Below, in pieces: positions 8,789 to 19,540 of a stretch of DNA of 64,000 bases (its first letter is position 1; each line of letters opens with the position of its first letter). A program made the translations under genes and the position numbers. A model generated the notes under the pieces. It saw only the letters and a program-made list of their open reading frames with translations, did no database searches and was not told the origin of the DNA. The stretch is from Microbulbifer salipaludis (GTDB lineage Bacteria; Pseudomonadota; Gammaproteobacteria; Pseudomonadales; Cellvibrionaceae): assembly GCF_017303155.1 (NCBI RefSeq), contig NZ_JAEKJR010000003.1, forward strand, positions 124,001-188,000, given 5' to 3'.

Positions 8789-9934
8789 CTAGAAAAGTAC
8801 TCTGCGCCTTTCCGTGCTGATAGCCATCAGAATACCGAACCCCGCCATCAGGGTAATTACCGAGGTGCCGCCATGGCTCACCAGTGGCAGGGGCACCCCC
8901 ACCACCGGCAGCAGGCCGGTCACCATACCGATATTCACAAACACGTACACGAAGAATGTCAGCGTGATACTACCCGCCAACAACCGTCCGAATACATGCT
9001 GGGCCATGAAACTAATATAGATGCCCCGGGCAATGATCAACAGATACAGGGCCAGCAGAAACAATGCTCCGCGCATGCCCCACTCTTCCGCCAGTACGGC
9101 GATGATAAAGTCGGTGTGACTTTCTGGCAGGAAATCCAACTGGGACTGTGTGCCCTGCATATAGCCCTTGCCGTCCCAGCCACCGGAACCGATGGCCGCC
9201 TTCGACTGGAAAATATTCCATCCCGCACCGAGACGGTCGGCATCCGGATTGAACAGGGTGAGAATGCGCTGCTTCTGATAATCCCGCAGCCCCCAGATCC
9301 ACATGGGCCATGCGGCCATCAGCGCCATCACCACCGCACTACCGATCATTTTCCAGCTGAGGCCCGACAGATAGAGCGCGAAGATGCCCGAAGCGGCAAT
9401 CAGAATGGAGGTGCCGAGATCCGGCTGGCGCACAATCAGTGCCGCCGGGATGGCAATAATCACCAGCGCACCCACCACCGTCATAAACGACGGTGGCAGG
9501 CTGCGCTTGTGCAGGTAGGCCGCGACGGCGATCGGCACCGCGAGTTTCAATGCCTCGGAGGGCTGGAAGCGAAAACCACCGATCTGCAACCAGCGCTGCG
9601 CGCCCTTGGCGCCCACACCAAAAAACAGCACCGCCACCAGCAGGCAGCAGCCGCCCAGGTAAAACCACGGTGACCAGCGCCGGTAAAACTCCAGGGGAAT
9701 CTGCGCGGCAATGAACATGCCCACGAACGCCAGCGCCATAAACACCGCCTGGCGCTTGACGTAGTGGCTCTCTTCGCCGGACGCGCTGTACAGCACCACC
9801 AGCCCGACCCCCGCCAGCAGGATCAACAGCAACAGCAGAGGCAGGTCGATATGCCAGCGCCGCGAAAAACTCTCCGGCCGCCGCAGGCTGCTGCCGGCAT
9901 CCGGCAGGCGGTGCATGTAATCGCGACTAGCCAC
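8789..9934 (-). CDS. rodA: RodA (MrdB), SEDS-family peptidoglycan glycosyltransferase
   Basis: Polymerises lipid II into glycan strands in the elongasome together with PBP2. The 381-residue polytopic membrane protein has about ten hydrophobic segments, the SEDS block RQPDLGTSILIAASG with the conserved Asp, and the C-terminal VGVPLPLVSHGGTS signature. The start is GTG at 9934 with GAGGTAG upstream, overlapping the end of mrdA by 8 bp, so the two partner proteins are translationally coupled. An ATG at 9916 is an alternative start. It belongs to the mrdA-rodA-mltB-rlpA-dacA shape and wall cluster. Confidence 0.96.
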   Translation of the reverse strand: MASRDYMHRLPDAGSSLRRPESFSRRWHIDLPLLLLLILLAGVGLVVLYSASGEESHYVKRQAVFMALAFVGMFIAAQIPLEFYRRWSPWFYLGGCCLLVAVLFFGVGAKGAQRWLQIGGFRFQPSEALKLAVPIAVAAYLHKRSLPPSFMTVVGALVIIAIPAALIVRQPDLGTSILIAASGIFALYLSGLSWKMIGSAVVMALMAAWPMWIWGLRDYQKQRILTLFNPDADRLGAGWNIFQSKAAIGSGGWDGKGYMQGTQSQLDFLPESHTDFIIAVLAEEWGMRGALFLLALYLLIIARGIYISFMAQHVFGRLLAGSITLTFFVYVFVNIGMVTGLLPVVGVPLPLVSHGGTSVITLMAGFGILMAISTERRRVLF

Positions 9935-11855
9935 GGATTGCTACCTCGTGTGGGTGTGGATGCCTGAACCCGGCGCTGATCATGGGCGGACGCCCGCCCT
10001 GCCGGCTGGCGGTGTCTTCCAGGGGCCGCGACATCCAGTCGAAAAACAGTTCACGGGCCACCGGTGCCGCCACGCTACCACCACCTTCGCCGTTTTCCAC
10101 CAGCACGGACACCGCAATCTGCGGGTCATCCGCCGGCGCGAAGGCAACAAACAGGGCGTGGTCCCGGTGGCGCTCTTTCAGCGCCTCGGAGTCGTATTTC
10201 TCCCCCTGGGCGATACCCACCACCTGCGCGGTGCCGGTTTTACCCGCCACCTTGAAGTCGAGGCCGGCGCCGGCTTTCTTGCCGGTGCCGTGGATGCCGT
10301 AGACCACGGCTTCCATCCCCTCGAACACCAGATCCCAGTGCTCCGGGCGCGCATCCACGTGGTGCAGCACTTCTGGGGGCTGCTCGACGCCATCGATGGC
10401 CATCACCATCTGCGGGCGGTAGTGAGTGCCGCGATTGGCGATGGTGGCGGTCATCACCGCCAGCTGCAGCGGCGTGGCCAGCACAAAGCCCTGGCCCAGC
10501 ACCGCGTTCAGGCTGTCCCCCGGGAACCAGGGCACACCGCGAGCGCCGCGCTTCCAGGCCCGCGAGGGGAAGAGCCCGGGGTACTCCCTGGGCAAATCAA
10601 TCCCGGTTTTTTCGCCAAGGCCGAAGCGGGTGGCGATATCGTGCATACCGTCAATACCCCAGCGGTGGGCCATGTCCCAGAAATACACATCGCAGCTCTG
10701 GGCCAACCCTTCGATCAGGTCGACATGTTTGCCATGGCCCCAGCGCTTCCAGTCGCGATAAATACGCGAATCGTTCGGCAGCTTGTAAAAGCCGGGGTCC
10801 GGCACCTTGGTATCCGCGCGGATGATGCCCGCGGCGAGACCACCGAGGCCCATCATGGGTTTGAGCGTAGAACCGGGCGGATACTGCCCCTGCACCACAC
10901 GATTGAACAGCGGCACATCGAGCGAATCCCGCAGCGCGCTGTAATCCCTGAAGCTGATGCCAGTCACAAACAGATTGGGGTCGTAGGACGGCTGGCTCAC
11001 AAACGCCAGCACGCCGCCGGTTTTCACGTCGATGGCGACCACCGCACCGCGGTTATCCCCCAGCGCCTCGGTGGCCACCTGCTGCAGGCGGGTGTCCAGA
11101 TGCAGGGTCAGCTCCGCGCCGGGTTTGGGATCTTGGCGCTCCAGCACCCGCAGTACGCGACCGCGGGCATTGGTTTCCACGTTTTCATAGCCCACTTCAC
11201 CCAGCAGCAGGTCCTCGTAAGAGCGCTCCAACCCCACCTTGCCGATACTCTGGGTACCGCGGTAGCGGCGTACATCTTCTTCGGTGAAACCAGACAGTTC
11301 GCGGTCGTTGATCCGCCCCACATAGCCCACGCTATGGGCAAACAATTTACTCTCGGGGTAATAGCGAACCAGTTCCGCCTCCACGGATACCCCGGGCAAG
11401 TGGAACTCATTGACGCTGATACGGGCGATTTCGTCCTCACTGAGGCGATAGCGCAGAGGCACCGGCTCGAACGGACGCCGGCGCTGCAGGCGGCGCTTGA
11501 ACTTCTCTACATCGCTGTCTTCAAGACGCACGATCCGGCCGAGCAGTTCGATGGTGGCATCCAGGTCTTTGACCCGCTCGCGCACCACAGACAGGGTGTA
11601 ACTGGGGCGGTTGTCCGCCAGCATTTCACCGTTGCGATCGTAGATCAGGCCCCGTGTGGGAGGGACCGGACGCACCTGGATGCGGTTCTGGTCAGACTGG
11701 GTACGGTAGTCCTCGAAGTTGACTACCTGCAGGTTGTAAAAGCGCGCGACCAGCACACCGAGCAGCACGACTACGCCGAATATGGCCACCAGCATGCGGT
11801 TGCGAAACAGCCGCTGCTCTGTGTGGTGGTCTTTAAAACGCAGGTTTTCTGACAT
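9927..11855 (-). CDS. mrdA: Penicillin-binding protein 2 (MrdA)
   Basis: The transpeptidase of the elongasome, which cross-links strands made by RodA. The 642 residues have a short cytoplasmic tail, one membrane anchor (about 21-40), a PBP dimerisation domain (IQVRPVPPTRGLIYDRNGEM onward) and the transpeptidase domain. The catalytic S329-TLK is in YPPGSTLKPM, the SxD motif is in AQSCDVYFW, and KTG is in VAGKTGTAQVVG. The C-terminal tail after the domain is Arg/Gly/His-rich and low in conservation. The start ATG at 11855 is supported by the length of the tail before the anchor. Confidence 0.97.
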   Translation of the reverse strand: MSENLRFKDHHTEQRLFRNRMLVAIFGVVVLLGVLVARFYNLQVVNFEDYRTQSDQNRIQVRPVPPTRGLIYDRNGEMLADNRPSYTLSVVRERVKDLDATIELLGRIVRLEDSDVEKFKRRLQRRRPFEPVPLRYRLSEDEIARISVNEFHLPGVSVEAELVRYYPESKLFAHSVGYVGRINDRELSGFTEEDVRRYRGTQSIGKVGLERSYEDLLLGEVGYENVETNARGRVLRVLERQDPKPGAELTLHLDTRLQQVATEALGDNRGAVVAIDVKTGGVLAFVSQPSYDPNLFVTGISFRDYSALRDSLDVPLFNRVVQGQYPPGSTLKPMMGLGGLAAGIIRADTKVPDPGFYKLPNDSRIYRDWKRWGHGKHVDLIEGLAQSCDVYFWDMAHRWGIDGMHDIATRFGLGEKTGIDLPREYPGLFPSRAWKRGARGVPWFPGDSLNAVLGQGFVLATPLQLAVMTATIANRGTHYRPQMVMAIDGVEQPPEVLHHVDARPEHWDLVFEGMEAVVYGIHGTGKKAGAGLDFKVAGKTGTAQVVGIAQGEKYDSEALKERHRDHALFVAFAPADDPQIAVSVLVENGEGGGSVAAPVARELFFDWMSRPLEDTASRQGGRPPMISAGFRHPHPHEVAIRG

Positions 11856-12057
11856 GGTAGTCGAAGCAGGTTATTCGGTGGCGCGAAAATGACCACGAAG
11901 TGTACACAAGTTTGCCTTCCCTGCGGAGTGTTCGATGCAAACCCGCGCCCACAGACAACCACAGGCACCGGGCATCCCCGTGTCCGTGGGAGTCTGGTGG
12001 CAGCAAAAAGTTCAATCGGGCGAAGAAGTCGGCGCGCCACCCCGGGACTTAGCCAAC

Positions 12058-12534
12058 TTACTTGTGGTACGGGTGCCCCGCCAGCAAGGTCCAGGCCCGA
12101 TACAGCTGTTCCGCCAGCAGTACCCGCACCAGCGGGTGCGGCAGGGTCAGCGCCGACAGGGACCACTTCTGATTGGCCCGCGCCACGCACTCCGCGGAAA
12201 GACCGTCGGGGCCGCCGATCAGCAGACTCACGTTGTCGCCGGACATCTGCCAGCCGGAGAGCTCCCGGGACAGCTGCTCGGTGCTCCACGACTTGCCCTT
12301 CACTTCCAGCGCAACCACGTGATCCCGCGGATGAATCGCCGCCAGCATCGCCTCGCCCTCTTTCTGCCGCGCCTTTTCCACCAGCGCAGCGGAATTTTTC
12401 TGGCCGCGGTTGCCCAGCGGCACCTCGATCATTTCCAGGGTCAGCTCCCGCGGCAGGCGCTTGGCGTACTCGTTGTAGCCTTCCTGCACCCAGGCGGGCA
12501 TCTTGCCACCAGCGGCGATAATGCGAATTTTCAT
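12058..12534 (-). CDS. rlmH: 23S rRNA (pseudouridine1915-N3)-methyltransferase RlmH
   Basis: A SPOUT-family enzyme that methylates pseudouridine 1915 in helix 69 of 23S rRNA using S-adenosylmethionine. The 158 residues (E. coli has 155) show the typical start [20 protein letters not shown] and the C-terminal knot with [10 protein letters not shown] and [20 protein letters not shown]. It sits between rsfS and mrdA as in E. coli and Pseudomonas. The gap to mrdA is about 200 bp, so mrdA may have its own promoter. Confidence 0.97.
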   Translation of the reverse strand: MKIRIIAAGGKMPAWVQEGYNEYAKRLPRELTLEMIEVPLGNRGQKNSAALVEKARQKEGEAMLAAIHPRDHVVALEVKGKSWSTEQLSRELSGWQMSGDNVSLLIGGPDGLSAECVARANQKWSLSALTLPHPLVRVLLAEQLYRAWTLLAGHPYHK

Positions 12535-12569
12535 AAGCTGCGTGTGTTCAAGGGGCCGGCGCTTCGCGC

Positions 12570-12932
12570 TCAGTCCTGATGAGGATCGGAACCGTCCGCA
12601 CCCTCACGGGTGTTGGGGGTCATCGACCACAGCTTTTCCAGATCGTAGAAGCCGCGGGTCTCGGCCTGCATCACGTGCACCACCACATCGCCGTAGTCCA
12701 CCAGCACCCACTCGCCCTGGTCGATCCCCTCGACGCCAATCGGACGGATACCGGCTTCTTTGCCGTCTTCCACCACATTGTTGGCCAGGGATTTCACCTG
12801 CCGGCTGGAGGTGCCGGTACAGATGATCAGGGTGTCCATTACATCGCTGAGTTCGGATACATCCATCGAAACGATGTCTTTACCCTTGAGGTCTTCCAGT
12901 GCGTTTACCGCAATTGCTTTGATATCAGTCAT
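12570..12932 (-). CDS. rsfS: Ribosome silencing factor RsfS
   Basis: Binds L14 on the 50S subunit and blocks joining with 30S when nutrients run low. The 120 residues include the family core [36 protein letters not shown] and [16 protein letters not shown]. The C-terminal tail ([16 protein letters not shown]) is hydrophilic and not conserved. It lies 35 bp before rlmH and 26 bp after nadD in the same direction, so the three are almost certainly one transcript. Confidence 0.96.
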   Translation of the reverse strand: MTDIKAIAVNALEDLKGKDIVSMDVSELSDVMDTLIICTGTSSRQVKSLANNVVEDGKEAGIRPIGVEGIDQGEWVLVDYGDVVVHVMQAETRGFYDLEKLWSMTPNTREGADGSDPHQD

Positions 12933-12958
12933 AACACCTGTAGCGGGAGCCTTGGCTC

Positions 12959-13603
12959 CTATTGGTTTTCGCTCTTGTAGAGCTGATGAGTTTGAATGTA
13001 GTCGAGTACCCGCTCTGGCAGCAGATACCGGGGCGAGCGGTTGCTCGCAATCAGGCTGCGAATCTCCGTGGCGGAGATCGGCAGCAGCGTCTGTTCCCGC
13101 AGCACCAGGCTCCCGGCCGCCTGTTGCTTGAGGGTATCCACATCACCGCGGTGGGCAGCGAGCAGTTCCGCCACCGGGCCTTGCTCGGGCAGCTGCCAGC
13201 CGGGGCGGGTAACCACCACCAGATGGGCGAGCCGGATCAGCTGCTGCCAACGGTGCCAGCCGGGCAGCCCCAGCAGGGAATCGAGCCCCATGCAGAAGCT
13301 GATCGACACCTGGTTGCCCAGCTCGGCACGCAGCGCCTGCAGGGTATCCACCGTATAGGTGGGGCCCTGGCGCTGCAGCTCCCGTTCGTCCAGCTGCAGC
13401 GCAGGACAGTGTTCCAGCGCCAGTGCGAGCATGTCGCGACGGGCATTGGCGGTCACCCCGGGCTGCGCGCGGTGCGCCGGCTGGTGCGACGGCAGCAGCC
13501 GCATTTCGTCGAATCCCAGCGTTTCCTTAAGCTCCAGCGCCATGCGCAGGTGGCCGAAATGCACCGGGTTAAAGGTGCCGCCGAACAGGGCGATGGCTCT
13601 CAT
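12959..13603 (-). CDS. nadD: Nicotinate-nucleotide adenylyltransferase NadD
   Basis: Makes nicotinate adenine dinucleotide from nicotinate mononucleotide and ATP in NAD synthesis. From ATG 13603 there are 214 residues (E. coli has 213). The nucleotidyltransferase motifs [15 protein letters not shown] near the start and the [10 protein letters not shown] block near the end are both present. This start overlaps the proA stop by 3 bases (ATGA), which favours it over a longer reading frame starting at 13636. Transcription with proA upstream and rsfS downstream is likely. Confidence 0.96.
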   Translation of the reverse strand: MRAIALFGGTFNPVHFGHLRMALELKETLGFDEMRLLPSHQPAHRAQPGVTANARRDMLALALEHCPALQLDERELQRQGPTYTVDTLQALRAELGNQVSISFCMGLDSLLGLPGWHRWQQLIRLAHLVVVTRPGWQLPEQGPVAELLAAHRGDVDTLKQQAAGSLVLREQTLLPISATEIRSLIASNRSPRYLLPERVLDYIQTHQLYKSENQ

Positions 13604-14904
13604 TCGCGAATCTGCCCGTCCCCGAACACAATCCACTTCTGCGAGGTCAGCCCTTCCAGGCCCACCGGCCCGCGCGCATGAATTTTGTCGGTGCTGATAC
13701 CAATCTCGGCCCCCAGGCCGTATTCAAAACCGTCGGCGAAACGGGTGGAGGCGTTGACCATGACCGAGGCGGAATCCACTTCTGCCATAAACCGGCGCGC
13801 GCGGGAGTAATCTTCGGTGACGATCGACTCGGTGTGGCCGGAGCTGTAGCGGGCGATGTGGTCCATCGCCGCATCCATATCCGCCACCACGCGAATCGAC
13901 AGCACCGGTGCCAGGTATTCGGTGGCCCAGTCTTTTTCGGTGGCCGGCAGCACATCCGCGAGGATGCTGCGGGTCTTGTCACAACCACGCAGTTCCACGC
14001 CTTTTTCCCCGTAGGCCGCCGCAAGCCTGGGCAGGAACTCTGCTGCCACTGCCTCGGCCACCAGCAGGGTTTCCATGGCATTGCATACACCGTAGCGATG
14101 GGTCTTGGCATTCAGCGCAATATTGAACGCCTTGACCGGATCCGCGCGGTCGTCGAGGTACACATGGCAGATGCCGTCCAGGTGCTTGATCACCGGCACC
14201 CGCGCGTCGCGGCTGATGCGCTCAATCAGGCCCTTGCCGCCGCGGGGTACGATCACATCCACATACTCGGGCATGGAGATCAGGGCGCCCACCGCGGCGC
14301 GATCGGTGGTGGCCACCACCTGTACCGCGGTCTCTGGCAACCCGGCCTGCTTCAGCCCCGCGGCCACGCAGGCTGCAATAGCGCCATTGGAGTGCAGGGC
14401 CTCACTGCCGCCGCGCAGAATCGTCGCATTGCCGGATTTCAGGCACAGGCTGGCGGCGTCAATGGTCACGTTCGGGCGGGACTCGTAAATGATGCCCACC
14501 ACGCCCAGCGGCACGCGCATCTTGCCCACCTGAATGCCGCTCGGCCGGTATTTGAGTTCGCTGACCTCGCCCACCGGGTCTGGCAGTTCGGCAATCTGGC
14601 TGAGCCCCTCGATCATGCCGTCGATACGCTCGTCGGTCAGTTCCAGGCGGTCCAGCAGCGCCGCGTCCAGACCATTGGCGCGGCCGTTTTGCATGTCTTT
14701 GGCGTTGGCCGCCGCCAGCTGCGGTCGCTGGGCGTCCAGTTCCGCGGCGATGGCCCGCAGCGCCGCGTTTTTAGTGCCAGTATCGGTGCGCGCCATTACC
14801 CGGGCGGCGGCGCGTGCCGCACGACCCATGGCCTGCATCATCGCTTCGACAGATGCGGTTTGGGTAGAATCCTGATCAACCTCGGTGGCACTGATACTGT
14901 TCAC
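13600..14904 (-). CDS. proA: Gamma-glutamyl phosphate reductase ProA
   Basis: The second step of proline synthesis: reduces gamma-glutamyl phosphate to the semialdehyde with NADPH. The 434 residues have the aldehyde-dehydrogenase fold with [35 protein letters not shown] and the active-site cysteine in [13 protein letters not shown]. The start is GTG at 14904, with GGAGATGAG upstream. About 20 N-terminal residues precede the conserved part. Linkage of proA to nadD (in place of E. coli holA-lptE) is the Pseudomonas-type arrangement. Confidence 0.96.
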   Translation of the reverse strand: MNSISATEVDQDSTQTASVEAMMQAMGRAARAAARVMARTDTGTKNAALRAIAAELDAQRPQLAAANAKDMQNGRANGLDAALLDRLELTDERIDGMIEGLSQIAELPDPVGEVSELKYRPSGIQVGKMRVPLGVVGIIYESRPNVTIDAASLCLKSGNATILRGGSEALHSNGAIAACVAAGLKQAGLPETAVQVVATTDRAAVGALISMPEYVDVIVPRGGKGLIERISRDARVPVIKHLDGICHVYLDDRADPVKAFNIALNAKTHRYGVCNAMETLLVAEAVAAEFLPRLAAAYGEKGVELRGCDKTRSILADVLPATEKDWATEYLAPVLSIRVVADMDAAMDHIARYSSGHTESIVTEDYSRARRFMAEVDSASVMVNASTRFADGFEYGLGAEIGISTDKIHARGPVGLEGLTSQKWIVFGDGQIRE

Positions 14905-15066
14905 TGCTCATCTCCATGCAATTCACTCATACGATTCGGGACCACTGTTGTCCCGCGGCAAGCTCCCGGTTATCTGTCCGCACAGCGGCCCCAACGCACG
15001 CGAGCCCCGCAAAAAGGCCGCGCAGTATACCGCAAGCGCTGCGGGAAATTGCCTGCGGGCAGTCAG

Positions 15067-17754
15067 TTATTGCACCTGGCTTGCGCTTTTTCCGCCCAGC
15101 CTCTGATGCAGATAGGCGATACCCAGTAGCGCCAGTCCCATCCCCATAAAGGAAGCCACGCGCAGCAGGCCTTCGAGCCCCGACATATCCACCAGAAACA
15201 GTTTCACGATCACCAGCGCCAGCACGGCCATCCCGCCCTGGTAACAACTGCGCCAGCGCTTCCAGCTCCCCAGCAGAATGCCTGTCACGGCCAGGGCCAA
15301 CCACACCGCGGAGTAGGTGTACAACTCCCCGGTATGCGCCGGCGTATCCAGCCGGATATCCCCCTGCCACAGATGCCGCACCTCCAGCGACACCCACACA
15401 AAGGCGGCGACCGCAGCCACCAGCCCGGCCAGCCTGCGCGCCCCCGGCAGATAGAATCGACTGACCAGCAGTGCGAGTAGAGCCGCCCCGCCAAAGGCGG
15501 GCAACAGCATATTGACCAGCGGGCGCGGGTCGATATCGCGCCACACCCAGGGATCGCTGGTGGCAGTGGCAAACAGGATTTTCCCGTAGTTCACCAGCCC
15601 GGCGAGCATCAGCAGACGGCCATAGCCGTCGTACCAGCGCGCCAGGCGATCGGCAATCAACGACTTGCGGTAGTACACCAGTCCCAGCCCGGTGAACAGC
15701 CACAGGTTGATCACTGCCTCGGTAAAACTGTAGTGCGCGGCAAAGGCATTGCCGTCGTACAGCCAGTAACGACTTTCGGCCCACAGCGCCAACACCAGCA
15801 GATGCCAGGCCGCCACCTCGGACCAGTCGGCTGTGGACTGGTAGACACCGCGTTCTGCGGCCCGCGCCAGAATGCGCGCCGCCAGCCAGGCACACAGCGC
15901 AGCGCCGCCGTACGTCCACAGGGACCAGTGGGTATCATCCGCGTAGCTGAGTAGCCAGGGATTCAGGGTAAGCCGGACCACCACCAGCAGCAGAACCGCT
16001 TTCAGCAGCCACCCCAGGGCCGGCACCGCGAAGCGTCGGATCACCCACGCCAGCGACACCGCCTGCAATGCCAGCGCCAGGGTCAAACTGGCCTGTTGCA
16101 GCCACAGACACGCCGCCAGGCTGTAGGCGAAATGTGCGGCGATAAACAGCCACACCACCATCCCCTTGTGCCAGTGCTGCGTTGCCCCCCGCGCGCCCAG
16201 ATACATGAACACACCCCCAAACACCGCCGCATACAGGCACCACCAGTACACGGGCAAGAAGCTTTCGGCCAGCAAATAGCCCACCAGCAGCGACAGCAGT
16301 GGCGCCATCACCGCGAGCGAGGCCCACCAGTAGCGCGCCAGCCCGTGGCGGTAATTGAACAGGGCGAATCCCGCAAACAGCACAGCATTCAGCAACAGAT
16401 AGAGAAGAAAGCCCCCCTGCTGCTCTGTCGGCAGAGGCAGCAGGCGCACGCCCTGCGCCCCGCTGAAATCCAGGCGGGTCGCGAGCCACGCCACCAGCTG
16501 GCCGACCAGCAGCACCCAGGGCAACAGCGCGAGGTTACCCCTGCGCCGCGCTGCCCACAGGATCACCAGCGCCAGAGGGCTCCACGCCCAGATCGCCTCT
16601 GGCTGGAAACCCTCACGCAAAATCGACAGGCATTGGGCGAGCGCGAGCACCAGCAGGCTCGGCAGGACCAGCGGGGTGATCTTTGCCGCAGGGCCGCCGG
16701 CAGACTGCGGGTCCTCCCCGGTCAGCAGCCAGTCCCCAGGCACCACGGCCAGCAACAGGTACGCCAGCGCGGCCAGATACAGACCCCGCCAGTCATCCGC
16801 CTGGTGTCCGAGCAACGAGATCAACCACCAGGCGAGGGCGCCCGCGAGCACCCCCAGCCACAGCCAGTTGCGGTAGACATGGCGCAGCAATAACAACACC
16901 GACACGGAAATAATCAGCGCGTAGAGCATCGCCCCAAGCACATTGCCGCTGCCGGAAGAAACCAGCGCCGGTACTCCGTAAGCACCCAGCATGCCGATCA
17001 CCGCCAGTACCGGCCCGTGCAGCCGCGCCAACCACAGGGTAACCAGAGCCACTACCGCCAACAGGCCGAAGGCCAATCCCGGCGCCATCAGGTCATACAG
17101 ATGCAGCGCCGACAGAATCGCGGCAAAGGCCGTGATCGCCCCGCCGCCGGCGAGCGCGGCAAAGGTTGGATGGCTGCCACCAGTCTTGCGCCGCAACACC
17201 TCCGCGGCCACGTACAGGGCCAGCGCCGTCAGCAGACCCGCGGCCACACGCACTCTGGGCCCAAGCAGCCCCTGCTCAATGCCGTAGCGCGCCAGGAAAA
17301 CCCCGGCGAGTGCAACGCAGGCGCCGCCCAGCCAGACCATCCAGTTTTCCTGGACACGCACCCAGAACTGCGTGCGCCGCACGGCCACGGCAGGCCGCGG
17401 CGGAGCACCGGTACGTGCGGCGGCCACCGGCGGCACTGCATTGGGTACCTTATTCGGTATTTCCGATACGTTAGTTGGCACCTCATCGGGTACCGCATCG
17501 GGCATTTGAGTACGTGCGGGGGCTTCCGCTGGTGGTACCGGCGCCGGTGGCGTCGATGACGGTGAGGAAGCCGCTTTGCCGGGACCATGCGGCTCAACAG
17601 TCAGTCCAGCCGCCTGCAGGCTCTCGATCATCGCGCGCAGCCGGCGCACCTCTCCGCGCAGGCTTTTGACCTCGGCAAACGCAAAGATCCCCATAAACGC
17701 CCCGACAATCACGGTGAGGACCAGCAGAACGCCAAGCAAGACAATGTTTTCCAT
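15067..17754 (-). CDS. DUF2339 multi-spanning membrane protein
   Basis: A very large (895 aa) inner-membrane protein. It has one N-terminal membrane segment, a short coiled coil (EVKSLRGEVRRLRAMIESL, about 28-46) and a Pro/Ala/Val-rich linker (about 50-120) with PNKVPNAVPP-like repeats. After that comes an almost continuous run of more than twenty hydrophobic helices starting near ENWMVWLGGACVALAGVFLA. This layout is typical of DUF2339 proteins, whose function is not established. It has no obvious partner here: proA lies 160 bp downstream and a LON-domain gene 60 bp upstream on the same strand. Composition is strongly Leu/Ala/Trp-rich and the gene is GC-rich like its neighbours. Confidence 0.85.
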   Translation of the reverse strand: MENIVLLGVLLVLTVIVGAFMGIFAFAEVKSLRGEVRRLRAMIESLQAAGLTVEPHGPGKAASSPSSTPPAPVPPAEAPARTQMPDAVPDEVPTNVSEIPNKVPNAVPPVAAARTGAPPRPAVAVRRTQFWVRVQENWMVWLGGACVALAGVFLARYGIEQGLLGPRVRVAAGLLTALALYVAAEVLRRKTGGSHPTFAALAGGGAITAFAAILSALHLYDLMAPGLAFGLLAVVALVTLWLARLHGPVLAVIGMLGAYGVPALVSSGSGNVLGAMLYALIISVSVLLLLRHVYRNWLWLGVLAGALAWWLISLLGHQADDWRGLYLAALAYLLLAVVPGDWLLTGEDPQSAGGPAAKITPLVLPSLLVLALAQCLSILREGFQPEAIWAWSPLALVILWAARRRGNLALLPWVLLVGQLVAWLATRLDFSGAQGVRLLPLPTEQQGGFLLYLLLNAVLFAGFALFNYRHGLARYWWASLAVMAPLLSLLVGYLLAESFLPVYWWCLYAAVFGGVFMYLGARGATQHWHKGMVVWLFIAAHFAYSLAACLWLQQASLTLALALQAVSLAWVIRRFAVPALGWLLKAVLLLVVVRLTLNPWLLSYADDTHWSLWTYGGAALCAWLAARILARAAERGVYQSTADWSEVAAWHLLVLALWAESRYWLYDGNAFAAHYSFTEAVINLWLFTGLGLVYYRKSLIADRLARWYDGYGRLLMLAGLVNYGKILFATATSDPWVWRDIDPRPLVNMLLPAFGGAALLALLVSRFYLPGARRLAGLVAAVAAFVWVSLEVRHLWQGDIRLDTPAHTGELYTYSAVWLALAVTGILLGSWKRWRSCYQGGMAVLALVIVKLFLVDMSGLEGLLRVASFMGMGLALLGIAYLHQRLGGKSASQVQ

Positions 17755-17816
17755 AGCAACTCAGAATGTTTACCGCATTATTTTTGTTGTTGCGCGATCG
17801 ACCAACAGCGTGAGAC

Positions 17817-18392
17817 TTATTCCCGGGCCCAGCGATCGAGGTTGGCGGCAATACTCGCCAGCCGCTCCAGTGGGTCGTGACTGGCCAGCAGTTCTACCCG
17901 CGCAGCATCTTCCAGGGGCAACAGCTGCGCCAGCTGCCAGGAGAGCGCCTCGGCACTTTCGACCGGCGCGAACTTCAGCGCCAGCGAGGCGGCATGCTGC
18001 TTCAGCTCGTTCAGGACCGCCAGCAGGCCATCGCAGCTCTCCGGCACCGGGTGCGACTCTTCATCCGGCAGCCATTCCACCTCGGCCATCAGTAACCCAT
18101 CGTCCTCGCGGAAGGTGTCCAGCACGCGAAAACGGGAATCGCCAGCCACATCAATATGCAGCAAACCCTCCTCCCCCTGGCTCCAGTCGACAATGCGCGC
18201 GTACAGCCCCAGCGGCCACACATCCGCCTGTCCCACCTCGCGTCCACTGCGGATCAACACCACGCCGAAACCGGTATCGGTTTTCAGGGACTCGGTCACC
18301 AGGCGCAGGTAACGCTGCTCAAAAATCCGCAATGGCAAGGTCACGCCGGGAAACAGCGCCATATTGAGAGGAAATAGAGGTATCAACGACAA
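17817..18392 (-). CDS. LON-substrate-binding (N-terminal LON) domain protein
   Basis: A 191-residue stand-alone LON N-terminal domain without ATPase or protease parts. It begins LIPLFPLNMALFPGVTLPLRI and has IFEQRYLRLV and DVAGDSRFRVLDTF, all typical of the family. The function of such single-domain proteins is not known; a role in substrate recognition is assumed from Lon itself. The reading frame starts with TTG at 18392 and there is no ATG before the conserved IPLFPLNM, so a TTG start is likely. It is divergent from the zinc peptidase gene at 18552. Confidence 0.85.
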   Translation of the reverse strand: MSLIPLFPLNMALFPGVTLPLRIFEQRYLRLVTESLKTDTGFGVVLIRSGREVGQADVWPLGLYARIVDWSQGEEGLLHIDVAGDSRFRVLDTFREDDGLLMAEVEWLPDEESHPVPESCDGLLAVLNELKQHAASLALKFAPVESAEALSWQLAQLLPLEDAARVELLASHDPLERLASIAANLDRWARE

Positions 18393-18551
18393 GGTTTCGG
18401 CTCACTGGTGGTTGGATAAGCGACAAAGATACCACTGGTATCCCACGCGCAAGGATAATCTCCCGCGCATCAAACAAAAAACTGCGCCAACTGTTCTATG
18501 CTGAAAGCAATACGCAGATGTGAATCGGCAGGATAAACGAGAGGTGCTCCC

Positions 18552-19466
18552 ATGCGCTGGCGTCAGGGTCGCAGAAGTTCGAATGTGGAAGATCGCCGTG
18601 GGGAAAAAGCCCCCGGTGGCGGCGGTGGCATGGGAGGGCTCGGCAACCTGCTCGCCCTCGCCCCCTTTTTACTGCGCAGCAAACGCGGCTGGCTTATCCT
18701 GCTGGCGCTGGGCGCACTCTACTACTTTGGCGGCAACCTGTTCAGCGGGATGCCCAGCACCGAATCCCCGAGCCTCGGCCCGGATTCCCAGCAGGCACCG
18801 GGCACACAGGGCGTCGCGCCCGATGACGAGGTGGCGCAGTTTGTCTCGGTGGTGCTGGCCGACACCGAAGACACCTGGGGCAACCTCTTTCAACAAGCGG
18901 GCTCGCAATACGCCCCACCCAAACTGGTGCTGTACACCGAAGCGGTGCGCTCCGCCTGCGGCCTGAGCTCGGCCGCCGTTGGTCCCTTTTACTGTCCCGG
19001 CGACCAGAAGGTGTACCTCGATTTAAGTTTCCTGAACGAACTCAAGAAACTCGGTGCACCGGGCGATTTCGCCTTCGCCTACGTCATTGCCCATGAAGTC
19101 GGGCATCATGTCCAGAACCTGATGGGCACCTCGGAAAAAGTGCAGCAGGCTCGTATGCGCGCCGACAAAGTCACGGCCAACCGTCTCTCGGTCATGCTCG
19201 AGTTACAGGCGGACTGCTACGCCGGCGTGTGGGCTTTTTACGCACACCGCGACCGCAACATGCTGGAACCCGGTGATATCGAGGAAGGGCTGCGCGCCGC
19301 TGCCGCAGTGGGCGACGACCACCTGCAACGCCGCGCCGGTCGCGCCGTATCCCCCGACGCCTTCACCCACGGCAGTGCCGAGCAGCGCGCCTACTGGTTC
19401 AGGGAGGGATTCACCAGCGGTGATGTGAACAAGTGCAACACCTTTGCGGCTTTATCCGGCCAGTAG
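18552..19466 (+). CDS. ypfJ: YpfJ-family neutral zinc metallopeptidase
   Basis: A 304-residue membrane-anchored putative zinc protease. A Gly-rich N-terminus (RRGEKAPGGGGGMGGLGNLL) precedes one membrane segment (about 44-62). The globular domain contains the HExxH zinc motif in VIAHEVGHHVQNLMG and the third-ligand region ELQADCYAGVW. FYCPGDQKVYLDLSFLNELK is the typical block before the motif. The substrate is not known for this family. The start ATG at 18552 follows GAGAGG. It lies 75 bp before ppiC in the same direction and is divergent from the LON-domain gene. Confidence 0.92.
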   Translation: MRWRQGRRSSNVEDRRGEKAPGGGGGMGGLGNLLALAPFLLRSKRGWLILLALGALYYFGGNLFSGMPSTESPSLGPDSQQAPGTQGVAPDDEVAQFVSVVLADTEDTWGNLFQQAGSQYAPPKLVLYTEAVRSACGLSSAAVGPFYCPGDQKVYLDLSFLNELKKLGAPGDFAFAYVIAHEVGHHVQNLMGTSEKVQQARMRADKVTANRLSVMLELQADCYAGVWAFYAHRDRNMLEPGDIEEGLRAAAAVGDDHLQRRAGRAVSPDAFTHGSAEQRAYWFREGFTSGDVNKCNTFAALSGQ

Positions 19467-19540
19467 CTGGCTCCATCGGCGGTAAAACACTAAGCTTGCC
19501 GCTCACGAATCTATTTGTTGTAGAAATAAGGGAGACACCC